This document shows positions 8,414-17,493 of a stretch of DNA of 64,000 nt, piece after piece (within the stretch, counting starts at the first letter, position 1; each line of letters opens with the position of its first letter). A program made the position numbers and the translations under genes. The notes below the pieces were generated by a model that saw only the letters and a list, made by a program, of their open reading frames with translations, was not told the DNA's origin and searched no databases. Location: assembly GCA_052169395.1 (NCBI GenBank), contig JBQNCN010000001.1:558001-622000 (forward strand), in the 5' to 3' direction. The DNA comes from Fimenecus sp052169395. GTDB taxonomy: Bacteria > Bacillota > Clostridia > Oscillospirales > Acutalibacteraceae.

Positions 8414-9678
8414 TTTAAAAGCTCTTCCAGTGCAGCAAGCTTAACAGCCATGCAAAGAACTTCTGTAGCCTTTGCCATTTCTTCAGCAGTCGGATAAGTC
8501 GGAGCAATTCTTATATTCATATCTTTAGGGTCGTTTCCATACGGAAAGGTTGCACCAACAGTGGTAAGTACAACTCCAAGTGCCTTGCATATTTCTCCAA
8601 CTCTTTTTGCAGAACCAACAACAACATCAAGACTTATAAAATATCCGCCATTGGGCTTTGTCCATTCAGCAATTCCAAGTCCTGAGAGTTCTCTTTCAAA
8701 ACCTTTTAAAACCGCTTCAAATTTAGGTCTTATTATTTCAGAATGTTTTTTCATGTGTGCCTTAACGCCATTCATATTCTTAAAAAACTTAATGTGTCGC
8801 TGCATATTTATTTTATCAAAGCCTATCGTTTGGTTTTGCATTCTAAAAATTATATCCTTAATATTATTTTCTGAAGCTCCTATTGCCGAAACTCCTGCAC
8901 CCGGAAATGTTATTTTTGAAGTTGAACAAAACTCAACAAAAAAATCTTCCGTACCATTTTCTTTTGCCACATCAAAAATATTCAGTAGCGTGTTCGAATT
9001 ATCATTAAAATCATGAACAAGATAAGCATTATCCCAAACAACCCTAAAATCTTTAGCCGCAGGAAAAAGCTTTGAAATTTCTATTACTGTTTCATCAGAA
9101 TAAGTCTGCCCAGTAGGATTTGAATATTTAGGAACACAAAACATTCCCTTAACTAAAGGATCTTTTATAAGCTCCTCTATTTTTTTTACATCGGGTCCAT
9201 CCTTTAAGAGTGGAACATTTATCATTTCTATCCCAAAATATTCACAGATTCCAAAATGCCTATCATAGCCTGGAACATTTGCAATATACTTAACTCTCCC
9301 CTGCTCTCTCCATGGCTTTTCACCACCTATACCATTATTATAGCATTGTGATATAAAATCAAACATCAAGTTAAGACTTGAAGAACCGCCTACAATAATA
9401 TTTTTTTCATCAATAGAAAGATAGTCCGCAAAAAATTTTTTGCATTCTGCAGTTCCCAAAAGGCCGCCATAATTTGCAAGATCTGTGCCGTCCTCAGAAA
9501 CAAGATCATCCTTTTCAAGTATCCCAAGCATTCCATATGAAAGTTCAATCTGTGCAGGAGCAGGTTTTCCCCTTGCTATATTAAGAGATAGTTTTTCATC
9601 CTTTAAAGTTTCAATTTTTTCTTCGGTGATTTTTTTTAATTCCATCAGCTTTGCTTTACTCATTTCAGAATATTTCAT
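8410..9678 (-). CDS. Aspartate aminotransferase, subgroup Ic (AspT/MocR-like fold)
   Basis: This PLP-dependent enzyme, 422 residues from the chosen start, belongs to the Aminotran_MocR (PF12897) type Ic aspartate aminotransferases such as that of Corynebacterium. Evidence includes LSLNIARGKPAPAQ near residue 35, YGGLLGTAECKKFFADYL near 75, and STSKITFPGAGVSAIG near 255, which carries the PLP lysine. The ATG at 9678 is preferred because GGAG lies about 7 bases upstream; the frame stays open for 20 codons before it but without a binding site. It forms an operon with ispD and ispF, which is a convenience of position rather than pathway. Confidence 0.9.
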   Translation of the reverse strand: MKYSEMSKAKLMELKKITEEKIETLKDEKLSLNIARGKPAPAQIELSYGMLGILEKDDLVSEDGTDLANYGGLLGTAECKKFFADYLSIDEKNIIVGGSSSLNLMFDFISQCYNNGIGGEKPWREQGRVKYIANVPGYDRHFGICEYFGIEMINVPLLKDGPDVKKIEELIKDPLVKGMFCVPKYSNPTGQTYSDETVIEISKLFPAAKDFRVVWDNAYLVHDFNDNSNTLLNIFDVAKENGTEDFFVEFCSTSKITFPGAGVSAIGASENNIKDIIFRMQNQTIGFDKINMQRHIKFFKNMNGVKAHMKKHSEIIRPKFEAVLKGFERELSGLGIAEWTKPNGGYFISLDVVVGSAKRVGEICKALGVVLTTVGATFPYGNDPKDMNIRIAPTYPTAEEMAKATEVLCMAVKLAALEELLK

Positions 9679-9786
9679 TATTTTCTCCAAAATCAAATTT
9701 ATAGTATCGATTATATTTTGTTTTTGAAATTTATTCAAGCTAAAAATTCATTTAATCAAAAATATATCATCATATTATTCAACTAT

Positions 9787-9813
9787 ATAAAAAAGGGCTT
9801 AAGCCCTTTTTTT
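9787..9813. terminator. Palindromic terminator containing the stop codon of the LOG gene
   Basis: AAAAAAGGGCTTAAGCCCTTTTTTT is nearly perfectly symmetric, with T-runs on both strands. The TAA of the LOG gene is at the centre of the palindrome (9799-9801). Confidence 0.8.
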
Positions 9814-10344
9814 ACTTTCTTCTATGTATTCTGATATTTCCTCTGCACTGCTTGAGATAAAAAGCAATCTATCGGGCTTTGTCTTTACAAAGCGTTTCTC
9901 ATGCATTTCACAAATACTTTTATGTAAATTATCATAAAATCCATCTATATTAAAAAGTATTATAGGTTTCCTTATAATTCCAATCTGTTTTAACGCAACC
10001 ACATCAAACAGTTCATCAAAAGTACCTATTCCACCAGGAACAGCAATAAAAGCATCTGAAATCTTTTCCATCTCGGTTTTTCGGCCTGCTAAATCCTCCG
10101 TAGAAATAAGACTGGTACATTTAGGATGTGTTGTTTGAGTATTTCCGAAAACCTTTGGAACAACACCTATAATTTCCGCTCCATTTTCTGCAAAGCCGTC
10201 TGCAGCAGCACCCATAAGACCTGCATTATATCCACCAAAAACAAGACTATTGTTATTTTTTGAAAGCATTCTACCAAGTTTCTTTACCTCATCAAAATAA
10301 AGCTTATCAACAGGTGAAGAAGATGCAAACACACATATTTTCAT
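9799..10344 (-). CDS. LOG-family protein (TIGR00730, nucleoside 5'-monophosphate phosphoribohydrolase type)
   Basis: This 181-residue Rossmann-like protein resembles Lonely Guy enzymes, which split ribose 5-phosphate from nucleoside monophosphates. Both signatures are present: FGGYNAGLMGAAADG near residue 38 (usually GGGxxGLMG, so the second glycine is changed to tyrosine context) and PGGIGTFDELFD near 103 (PGGxGTxxE). ATG start at 10344 has only a weak AATTGGGAG upstream. It stands between two unrelated genes. The physiological substrate in bacteria is unknown; cytokinin-type nucleotides are known substrates of family members. Confidence 0.9.
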   Translation of the reverse strand: MKICVFASSSPVDKLYFDEVKKLGRMLSKNNNSLVFGGYNAGLMGAAADGFAENGAEIIGVVPKVFGNTQTTHPKCTSLISTEDLAGRKTEMEKISDAFIAVPGGIGTFDELFDVVALKQIGIIRKPIILFNIDGFYDNLHKSICEMHEKRFVKTKPDRLLFISSSAEEISEYIEESKKRA

Positions 10345-10369
10345 TTTTTAACTCCCAATTTAATAAAAA

Positions 10370-12295
10370 TCAATCCTCATCTATAGGCAAATCATTAAGA
10401 TTACGCTTTTCAAAAATCTGCCTTGCCGTAGGTCTTATCTCAGGAATGTATCCTGGAACAATTTTTTCAACCAACTGCTTTATATCACGATTTTCACATT
10501 TTGCCGCTTCATCAAGCTCTTTAAGTTGCTTCTTAAATTCTTCATGGTCAAATTCAAGCGGCTTTCCTATATGAATAAGATTGTTTATAGTATCCGACAA
10601 ACCCTCTTCCTTCATCAAAGGCACTTCATAAAGTTTCTCTCCCGGTCTCAATCCTGTAAAAACTATTTTTATATCTTCATCAGGAATAAATCCTGAAAGC
10701 TTTATAAGGTTTCTTGCCATATCAACAATTTTAACAGGGCTTCCCATATCAAGTACAAAGATTTCTCCACCCTTGGCAAAAGTTCCGGCCTGAAGTACCA
10801 AAGATACCGCTTCCGGTATTGTCATAAAAAATCTCGTGATCCTTTCATCTGTTACGGTAACAGGTCCTCCTTCTCGAATCTGTTTCCTAAAAAGCGGTAT
10901 TACAGAGCCGTTCGATCCAAGAACATTACCAAATCTCACAGCAACAAATTCAGTATCCGCTTCAGCATCCATAAGTTCTATTATCATTTCACAAAGCTTT
11001 TTTGATGCTCCCATAATATTTGTCGGATTTACCGCCTTATCAGTACTTATAAGGACAAATTTTTTTACACCATATTTAACTGCGGCTTCAGCCGTTTTAA
11101 GTGTTCCCATAACATTATTCTTTATAGCTTCATTAGGGCTATCCTCCATAAGCGGCACATGTTTATGTGCTGCCGCATGAAATATTATATCAGGTTTATA
11201 GCATGATATAACATCATTTATTCTACTTTTATTCCTAACAGAACCTATAAGTGTTACAAAATTAAGCCCGGGAAGTTCTCTTCTTAATTTTTGCTGAATT
11301 TCATAAGCATTATTTTCATAAATATCAAAAATAATTAAAAGTGACGGACTTTCTTTACCTATTTGATAACAAAGTTCGGAACCGATAGACCCTCCGCCAC
11401 CTGTTACCATGACAACCTTTTTTTCAATCATTTTATGAACTTCTTCATTATTTATATGAATCTGTTCTCTACCTAAAAGGTCATTTAAATCAATATCACG
11501 AAGTTTAGATACTTTAACCTCTCCATCTAAAAGTTGATATATTCCGGGCACAGTCTGTGTTTTCACGCCTGTATCCTTGCACATTTCCAAAATTTCCTTT
11601 CGAACACTAGCATCTGCTGATGGTATAGCAAAAATTATTTTATCTATGTTGTATCTTTCAACTGAACGCTCTATTTCTTCACGTCCACCTACAATTTTAA
11701 TTCCTTCAAGATAATGATTTTTTTTTGACGGATTATCATCAATAAAGCACATAACTCTCATCTGTGTACCGCTTTTAATATCTCTTAAAAGCATTCTTCC
11801 TGCAGAGCCTGCACCAATTATCATGATATTTTCTTTAACTTTACCCTCAAAAAATTTTGTATAAAGAATTCTTAAAAGCCTATATGAAATTCTAATACCG
11901 CTCGTTGCTATAAATCCCAATATAAAACCGAAAAACCAAAAAGAACGCGGCATTTTAAACCAAAAAATCTGAATTCCCATAGCCGGAACTATAAGAACCA
12001 CCCAAGCTGCCACAATTCTTTGCATTTCATTTATAGAAACAAAACTCCAAACGGAATGGTAAAGCTTAAGCAAAAAGAAACTTAAAATGGCACATATTAT
12101 AAACACTGGCATAATCTGTAAAAACGGATTAAGATATTTATTTTCTACAGTTTTTATGGAAAAATCAAATCTTGCAATAAGTGCAATTCCAAAAGCACAA
12201 AAAAGTGAAATAATATCCAAAATAGCTATAAATATTCCCTTCAGTATTTTTTCTGTATTTGCTTTTTTTATAGCAATATCACTTATATTATTCAA
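10370..12295 (-). CDS. FlaA1/CapD-type membrane nucleotide-sugar 4,6-dehydratase
   Basis: This 641-residue polysaccharide biosynthesis protein has four predicted membrane helices within residues 18-130. A CoA-binding-like Rossmann domain (IMIIGAGSAGRMLLRDI) follows, then the catalytic short-chain dehydrogenase domain (VTGGGGSIGSELCYQIG near residue 295). The active site shows STDKAVNPTNIMGASKK, with the Met-x3-Lys arrangement of inverting UDP-GlcNAc dehydratases. The start is a TTG at 12295 with GGAG 7 bases before it. It probably modifies UDP-GlcNAc for surface glycans. No glycosyltransferases are beside it. Confidence 0.92.
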   Translation of the reverse strand: MNNISDIAIKKANTEKILKGIFIAILDIISLFCAFGIALIARFDFSIKTVENKYLNPFLQIMPVFIICAILSFFLLKLYHSVWSFVSINEMQRIVAAWVVLIVPAMGIQIFWFKMPRSFWFFGFILGFIATSGIRISYRLLRILYTKFFEGKVKENIMIIGAGSAGRMLLRDIKSGTQMRVMCFIDDNPSKKNHYLEGIKIVGGREEIERSVERYNIDKIIFAIPSADASVRKEILEMCKDTGVKTQTVPGIYQLLDGEVKVSKLRDIDLNDLLGREQIHINNEEVHKMIEKKVVMVTGGGGSIGSELCYQIGKESPSLLIIFDIYENNAYEIQQKLRRELPGLNFVTLIGSVRNKSRINDVISCYKPDIIFHAAAHKHVPLMEDSPNEAIKNNVMGTLKTAEAAVKYGVKKFVLISTDKAVNPTNIMGASKKLCEMIIELMDAEADTEFVAVRFGNVLGSNGSVIPLFRKQIREGGPVTVTDERITRFFMTIPEAVSLVLQAGTFAKGGEIFVLDMGSPVKIVDMARNLIKLSGFIPDEDIKIVFTGLRPGEKLYEVPLMKEEGLSDTINNLIHIGKPLEFDHEEFKKQLKELDEAAKCENRDIKQLVEKIVPGYIPEIRPTARQIFEKRNLNDLPIDED

Positions 12296-12392
12296 TTAAA
12301 TTCTCCCATAAACTCCCATAAAAGTTAAAACTATTTTAAATTTTATTAAATTATTATAATATAAATATATTTATCTTACAAGAAATAATAAC

Positions 12393-13013
12393 TCATCTCT
12401 TTTCTTCAATTACAAGTAAAACTCCTTCAAACACCTCTATAAAACCTTTTTCCTCAATAATTTCATTTGAAGTCCCAAGCGTTGTTTTATTTTTTAAAAA
12501 AAAGTGATCAAGCTCATAAAAAAAACCGTTCATACTCAAAACACAAAAATCAGTTAATGAAAACACAGAAATATATTTATATAACCCTTTCGTAAATTCA
12601 ACTTTTTCATTTTTTAAAATCTGAATTTTACTGTTTTCATCATAAAGAAATATTGATATCCCCAATTCTTTATATTTAACGCACATTTCCATATTTGCCA
12701 TTGTATGTGAAAATCTTCCACCAAGACCACCAAAAATCACAATATTTTTTGCACCGTTTTTTACAGCTTCTTCAATGGAAACTTCCATATCCGTTTTATC
12801 TTTAACAGGATTTAAACAAAGTTTTTTTATATCTGTTTCGGGTTCATCACCTGAATCAAAGTCACCAACAATTAAATCCGGCTTAATGTTTGCTCTTAAT
12901 GCATTATAATAACCTGCATCTGCAGCAATAACATAACAATTTTCAGAAAAACACTTAATTTCAGAAAAATTCTTCACTTTGCCAGCTCCAATAATAAGAG
13001 CTTTTTTCACCAT
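12393..13013 (-). CDS. thiN: Thiamine pyrophosphokinase ThiN
   Basis: This 206-residue enzyme converts thiamine to thiamine diphosphate, the cofactor of IlvB encoded nearby. VGDFDSGDEPE near residue 54 and GGLGGRFSHTMANMEM near 95 are the substrate-binding motifs. I use ATG 13013, preceded by AGGAG; nine more codons are open upstream. It overlaps the end of rsgA by 7 bases. In many Firmicutes rpe lies between rsgA and thiN; here it is absent. Confidence 0.93.
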   Translation of the reverse strand: MVKKALIIGAGKVKNFSEIKCFSENCYVIAADAGYYNALRANIKPDLIVGDFDSGDEPETDIKKLCLNPVKDKTDMEVSIEEAVKNGAKNIVIFGGLGGRFSHTMANMEMCVKYKELGISIFLYDENSKIQILKNEKVEFTKGLYKYISVFSLTDFCVLSMNGFFYELDHFFLKNKTTLGTSNEIIEEKGFIEVFEGVLLVIEEKR

Positions 13014-13882
13014 CTCTCTCCTACCTTTAATTCGTTCCAAATCTCCAAATAACTTTTATATCTGCTACTCTCAATTTCACCATTTAACAATGCATTTTTT
13101 ACTCCGCATTTTTTTTCATTTATATGTACACAAGTTTTAAAACTACATTCAGAAGAAAACTTTTCAAAATCCGGAAAACAATTCTTTAAATCTTCTTTTT
13201 TTATATCAAAATTCACAGATGCGGTAAAGGAAGAAAAGCCTGCAGTATCCATAGCTCTACCTCCACACACATTCAAAAGTGTAGCTTCTCTTGTTGTATG
13301 TTTTCCTCTTCCTAATTTTTTTGATGTTTCAGATGTCTTAAGCGCTAGTCTTTTATCAATTTTATTGAGCAAAGTACTTTTACCAACACCAGAATTACCG
13401 CAAAAGCATACTATATTATTTTTAATTATAGACTTAATATTATCAACACCTTCACCCGTTTTATTATTCACCTCAAAAGTTCTGAAACCTGCTTTAGTGT
13501 AAATTTTAAAAATTTCATCTGCAGCCTTCAAATCATTTTTTGTAATCACAATTACAGGTTCAATATTTTTATTTATGCAAATGGCAGTCATTAAATCAGC
13601 AAGCTTAAAATTAGGCGAAGGTTCTACCGTACTGATAACTATAACCATTATATCAACATTAGCAACAGGAGGTCGATTAAAGACATTTTTTCTAGGATAT
13701 ATTTTATCAATTAAATTTCCATTTATTTCATCAACTGTTATTTTTACAAAATCTCCGCAAAGCGGCGTAATTTTTTCTTTCCTAAATCTGCCCTTTGCTC
13801 TGCATTCATATACAAAATCGGGGGCCTCCACATAATAGAAGCCGCCGATTCCCTTTATTATTATTCCTTTAAGTTCTTTCAT
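13007..13882 (-). CDS. rsgA: Ribosome small-subunit-dependent GTPase RsgA
   Basis: This 291-residue circularly permuted GTPase helps mature the 30S subunit. Order of parts: an N-terminal OB fold, then G4 ITKNDLK near residue 117, G1 CGNSGVGKSTLLNK near 166, G3 DTAGFSS near 218, and a C-terminal zinc motif C..C..CxxH around residues 246-266. The frame opens with TTG-ATG; I use the ATG. Its start lies 4 bases after the prkC stop without a clear ribosome binding site, so translation is probably coupled. Confidence 0.95.
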   Translation of the reverse strand: MKELKGIIIKGIGGFYYVEAPDFVYECRAKGRFRKEKITPLCGDFVKITVDEINGNLIDKIYPRKNVFNRPPVANVDIMVIVISTVEPSPNFKLADLMTAICINKNIEPVIVITKNDLKAADEIFKIYTKAGFRTFEVNNKTGEGVDNIKSIIKNNIVCFCGNSGVGKSTLLNKIDKRLALKTSETSKKLGRGKHTTREATLLNVCGGRAMDTAGFSSFTASVNFDIKKEDLKNCFPDFEKFSSECSFKTCVHINEKKCGVKNALLNGEIESSRYKSYLEIWNELKVGERW

Positions 13883-13886
13883 CAAA

Positions 13887-15713
13887 TTATTCGGACTTTA
13901 CCGTTTCTTTTTCAGAAGATTTTTCTTTAGATTTTTTAGTCGAAGAAACTTCAGTCTTATCTTCCTTTTTCGTCGTCTGTGAAGCGGTGGTTTTTGCCGT
14001 TGTATTTTCAGTGGTTGTTTCTTTAGGTCCTGAACTTATTGTAAGCGTAACGGTCGAGCCCGTTGCTGCATCTCTGTCTTCCCTTGGATCCTGTTCAATT
14101 ACGGTACCTTTAGGTTTTTCACTATTCGCAATAACAACAGATACCTTAAATCCGCTATTTTCAAGATAACTCTTTGCATCAGTTTCTAAAAGTCCTCTTA
14201 CACTCGGTACTTTTACAGTTTGTGTATTTTTAGATGTCGAAACATAAATTGTAACGGTAGACCCTTTCTGAACATAAGAGCCTTCAGACGGTGTTATATC
14301 ATAAACTATGCCATCATCCAAATCCTTTCTGTAATTTTTAGAAACGGTAACAGACACTCCCATTGCCTGAAGTTTTGCCTTTGCATCCGCCTCTGCAAGT
14401 CCTAAAACACCTTTTAAAAGCACACTTGTGTCATTGTATGAAACCTGAAGTGTTATTTTATCTTTCACTTTAATTTTTGTATCCTTTTCAGGTGTCTGAG
14501 AAAGAATCTCGCCAGGTTCTTTATCCGTTGAATATACATCCAGTTTTTCTATATTAAAATCCTTGTATTTACTGTTGCCCTTTATATCTTTTTCATAATT
14601 CTTTCCTATAAAATCAGGAACTTTTATATTTCTATAATTTTTTACATAAATAAATGAAGTAAAAATTATCGTTAAAATAGCCAGTGCTGATATGATACCC
14701 AAAATAATCGGCATAGTTTTAGTATTTACCTGAGGCTCTTCAGGCTGCTCATTTGAAAGCGGAACAACTTGCCTTACCTGAGGTACTCTTTTTATCGGCA
14801 ACTCCTCTGATATTTCTTTTCTGCCACCTTCAACGTATCTTGTAGGACTGTCATCAACAAAAGTATTATAATCAAATTTAATTGACGGATTTCTTCTGAA
14901 TTCATCAATATCGTTTATCATCTCCGCACAGGTCTGATAGCGTTCCATAGGTTTTTTACGCATTGCACGAAGAGTGATCTGTTCAAGTCCTAACGGAACC
15001 TGAGGATTAAGCTTTGACGGTCTTTCCGCCTCCTCTGACAACTGCTTTATAGCAACACCAACCAAAGAATCTGAATCAAACGGCAAAGTACCTGTAAGCA
15101 TTTCATAAAGTACCACACCTACTGAATAAAGATCAGATCTTGCATCAGCATCTTCTCCTCTGGCTTGCTCCGGACTCATATAATGCACTGTACCTATAGC
15201 ATTCTCAGTTAAAGTACCTGTATCATTTCTTGAAAACTTTGCAATTCCGAAATCAGTAATTTTAATCGTTCCGTCAGAAATAAGCATTATATTCTGTGGT
15301 TTAACATCACGATGAACAATTCCTTTATCATGTGCATGCTGAAGAGCCATTAAAATTTGTTCTGTATAATATACAGCCTCTTTAGCTGAAAGAACCTTTT
15401 CCTGATTTATGTATTCTTTTAAAGTTATTCCGTCAATATATTCTTCAACAATATACTGAAGTTTTGCTCCAAACGAAACATCATAAACCTTCACAATATT
15501 TTTATGATTTAATGTTGCAATCGCTCGACTTTCATTTTTAAACCTGTCAAGAAAATTATTATCTCCTAAATATTCACTTTTTAAAATTTTAATAGCGACA
15601 ATTCTGTCATCAATTGTATCATACGCCTTATAAACAACCGCCATTCCGCCAATTCCAAGCATTTCTCTGATTTCATAGCGTAAATCAAGCCTTGTTCCAA
15701 CATAATTTTCCAT
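13887..15713 (-). CDS. prkC: Serine/threonine protein kinase with three PASTA domains (PrkC/Stk)
   Basis: This 608-residue membrane kinase senses muropeptides or lipid II and regulates growth and cell-wall synthesis. The cytoplasmic kinase domain has GIGGMAVVYKAYD, VAIKIL, HRDVKPQNIML and DFGIAKF in order. One membrane helix follows near residues 335-357, then three PASTA repeats (about 360-430, 432-498 and 500-565). The tail is rich in Thr, Lys, Ser and Glu. I use the ATG at 15713 because GAGGG lies 7 bases before it; the frame also has a TTG four codons earlier. It is paired with the phosphatase prpC. Confidence 0.95.
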   Translation of the reverse strand: MENYVGTRLDLRYEIREMLGIGGMAVVYKAYDTIDDRIVAIKILKSEYLGDNNFLDRFKNESRAIATLNHKNIVKVYDVSFGAKLQYIVEEYIDGITLKEYINQEKVLSAKEAVYYTEQILMALQHAHDKGIVHRDVKPQNIMLISDGTIKITDFGIAKFSRNDTGTLTENAIGTVHYMSPEQARGEDADARSDLYSVGVVLYEMLTGTLPFDSDSLVGVAIKQLSEEAERPSKLNPQVPLGLEQITLRAMRKKPMERYQTCAEMINDIDEFRRNPSIKFDYNTFVDDSPTRYVEGGRKEISEELPIKRVPQVRQVVPLSNEQPEEPQVNTKTMPIILGIISALAILTIIFTSFIYVKNYRNIKVPDFIGKNYEKDIKGNSKYKDFNIEKLDVYSTDKEPGEILSQTPEKDTKIKVKDKITLQVSYNDTSVLLKGVLGLAEADAKAKLQAMGVSVTVSKNYRKDLDDGIVYDITPSEGSYVQKGSTVTIYVSTSKNTQTVKVPSVRGLLETDAKSYLENSGFKVSVVIANSEKPKGTVIEQDPREDRDAATGSTVTLTISSGPKETTTENTTAKTTASQTTKKEDKTEVSSTKKSKEKSSEKETVKSE

Positions 15714-15721
15714 ACAAACCC

Positions 15722-16450
15722 TCAAATATTTTTTATAGATACGGCTGTAATATTATCTCCGCCGCCGTTTTCATTTGCCGCCTTTATAAGCAGTTCTGAA
15801 AACTCCTCATCATTGTTTTTAGAAAGTTCCAAAATTTTTTCTTCAGATACGAAATTGGTAAGTCCATCAGTGCAAAGCAGTAAAGTTTGACCATTTTCAA
15901 AATCTTCAACAACAAAATCTGCTCTTCCTCCTGTTTCTGAAACGCCTACAGCTCTTGTTATCCAACTTTTTTTAGGATAACTTTGCGCCTGCTCTTTTGT
16001 AAGACTTCCCCTATCTAAAAGTTCTTGCACCACAGAATGATCATGCGTTAAAAGCCTTATACTGTTATTTCCTATAAGATAAGCTCTACTATCACCAACA
16101 TAAGCAATAACAATTGTATCGTTCACAACCACTGCGCATACCACAGTGGTCCCCATTCCGTTTAAATTAGAATATTTTTTTGCAAAATTCAATACTTCAA
16201 TGTTTGCATAAGCTATTGCAGATTTAAGCATATTTTTGATTGAAGGCACCTTCATTTTCGGTCGCATGTTTGCGGTTATTCTATCTGCAAGAAGCCTTGC
16301 GGTATTCTCTGAAGCAATTTCACCGCCCTCTCGACCTGCCATTCCGTCACAAACCACTGCCCACGCACCAAAATCGGTTTCTCCACAAAAAAAAGCATCT
16401 TCATTATTTTCGCGGCATTTTCCAACATCTGTTTTTGACGTTATTATCAT
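15722..16450 (-). CDS. prpC: PP2C-family serine/threonine phosphatase PrpC/Stp
   Basis: This 242-residue metal-dependent phosphatase reverses phosphorylation by PrkC. It begins with TDVGKCRENNEDAFF, the family opening with metal-binding acids, and continues with VVCDGMAGREGGEIAS near residue 33, IAYVGDSRAYLI near 113 and LLLCTDGLTNFV near 195. The ATG overlaps the rlmN stop by 4 bases and the stop lies 8 bases before the prkC start. Conserved gene order rlmN-prpC-prkC-rsgA supports the call. Confidence 0.95.
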   Translation of the reverse strand: MIITSKTDVGKCRENNEDAFFCGETDFGAWAVVCDGMAGREGGEIASENTARLLADRITANMRPKMKVPSIKNMLKSAIAYANIEVLNFAKKYSNLNGMGTTVVCAVVVNDTIVIAYVGDSRAYLIGNNSIRLLTHDHSVVQELLDRGSLTKEQAQSYPKKSWITRAVGVSETGGRADFVVEDFENGQTLLLCTDGLTNFVSEEKILELSKNNDEEFSELLIKAANENGGGDNITAVSIKNI

Positions 16451-17493
16451 TTTCTTTCCTCTTTATTTAAAGCTTTTGCACGAAGTTGCCCACATGAAGC
16501 ATCAATATCGAAACCAAGTGTTCTTCTAACGGTAACACTTATGCCGTATTTTTCAAGTGTTTGCTTAAATACCCCAACTTTATTTTTATTTGGACTTTTA
16601 TAATTTCTTTCACGAACATTATTTACAGGTATAAGATTTATGTGACAAAGTGTTCCTTTAATTTTTCTTCCAAGTTCTTCCGCATTTTCACGACTTGAAT
16701 TAAGACCATCAATAAGTGCATATTCAAATGACACTCGTCTTCCGGTCTTTTCTTCATAAACTCTACATGCGGTCAAAAGCTCTTCCATACCATATATATT
16801 CGCTATCGGCATAGATTTTTTTCTTATTTCATCATTTGGTGCATGAAGAGAAACAGCAAGCGTTATCTGAAGTTTTTTTTCAGCAAGTTCATATATTTTA
16901 GGCACTATTCCGCAAGTAGAAAGAGTAATATGGCGATTCGCCATATTAAAACCTTTTTTATCAGTTATTATTTCAATAAATTTAAGTACATTTTCAAAAT
17001 TATCAAGAGGTTCTCCGGTTCCCATAAGAACACAATTGGATATTTTAATATCCAGATCTTTTTCTGCAGTAATTATTTCAGAAAGCATTTCCGCAACCGT
17101 TAAAGTTCTCTTAAACCCACCTATTGCAGAAGCACAAAAAGTACAACCCATTTTACAGCCCACTTCTGTTGAAATACATATAGAATATCCATATTTATAT
17201 TTCATAACTACACATTCTATAAGATTTCCATCATTGGTCAAGTATAAATACTTTACGGTTTCATCAATACTTGAAACCTGTCTTTCCAAAATTTTTAATG
17301 ACGTTATATTATATTCATTTTTTAAAAGCTCTCTAGTTTTTTTAGAAAGATTACTCATTTCAGAAAAATCAAAAACTCTTTTTTCCCAAAGCCATTGCCA
17401 CACCTGAACAACATTAAATCGTGGAAGTCCAAGTGCTTTAAATTCTTCCGAAAGCTCTATAAAACTTTTTTCAGTTATATCCTTTCTTATCAT
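16447..17493 (-). CDS. rlmN: 23S rRNA A2503 / tRNA A37 C2-methyltransferase RlmN
   Basis: This 348-residue radical SAM enzyme methylates adenosine 2503 of 23S rRNA. The cluster-binding motif CKMGCTFCASA is at about residues 114-124, and the second catalytic cysteine is in ASCGQLRAK near 335. The N-terminal region has FRVVQVWQWL-like text typical of the family (here FNVVQVWQWLWEKR). It overlaps rsmB by 4 bases upstream and prpC by 4 bases downstream, showing tight coupling. Confidence 0.97.
   Translation of the reverse strand: MIRKDITEKSFIELSEEFKALGLPRFNVVQVWQWLWEKRVFDFSEMSNLSKKTRELLKNEYNITSLKILERQVSSIDETVKYLYLTNDGNLIECVVMKYKYGYSICISTEVGCKMGCTFCASAIGGFKRTLTVAEMLSEIITAEKDLDIKISNCVLMGTGEPLDNFENVLKFIEIITDKKGFNMANRHITLSTCGIVPKIYELAEKKLQITLAVSLHAPNDEIRKKSMPIANIYGMEELLTACRVYEEKTGRRVSFEYALIDGLNSSRENAEELGRKIKGTLCHINLIPVNNVRERNYKSPNKNKVGVFKQTLEKYGISVTVRRTLGFDIDASCGQLRAKALNKEERK

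Noticed and set aside
12087..12299. Plus-strand frame opposite the sugar dehydratase start
   Set aside because: It mirrors the membrane-helix codons of the minus gene and has no ribosome binding site.
14000..14500. Periodic PASTA region as DNA tandem repeats
   Set aside because: The periodicity is at protein level only; there are no matching DNA repeats.
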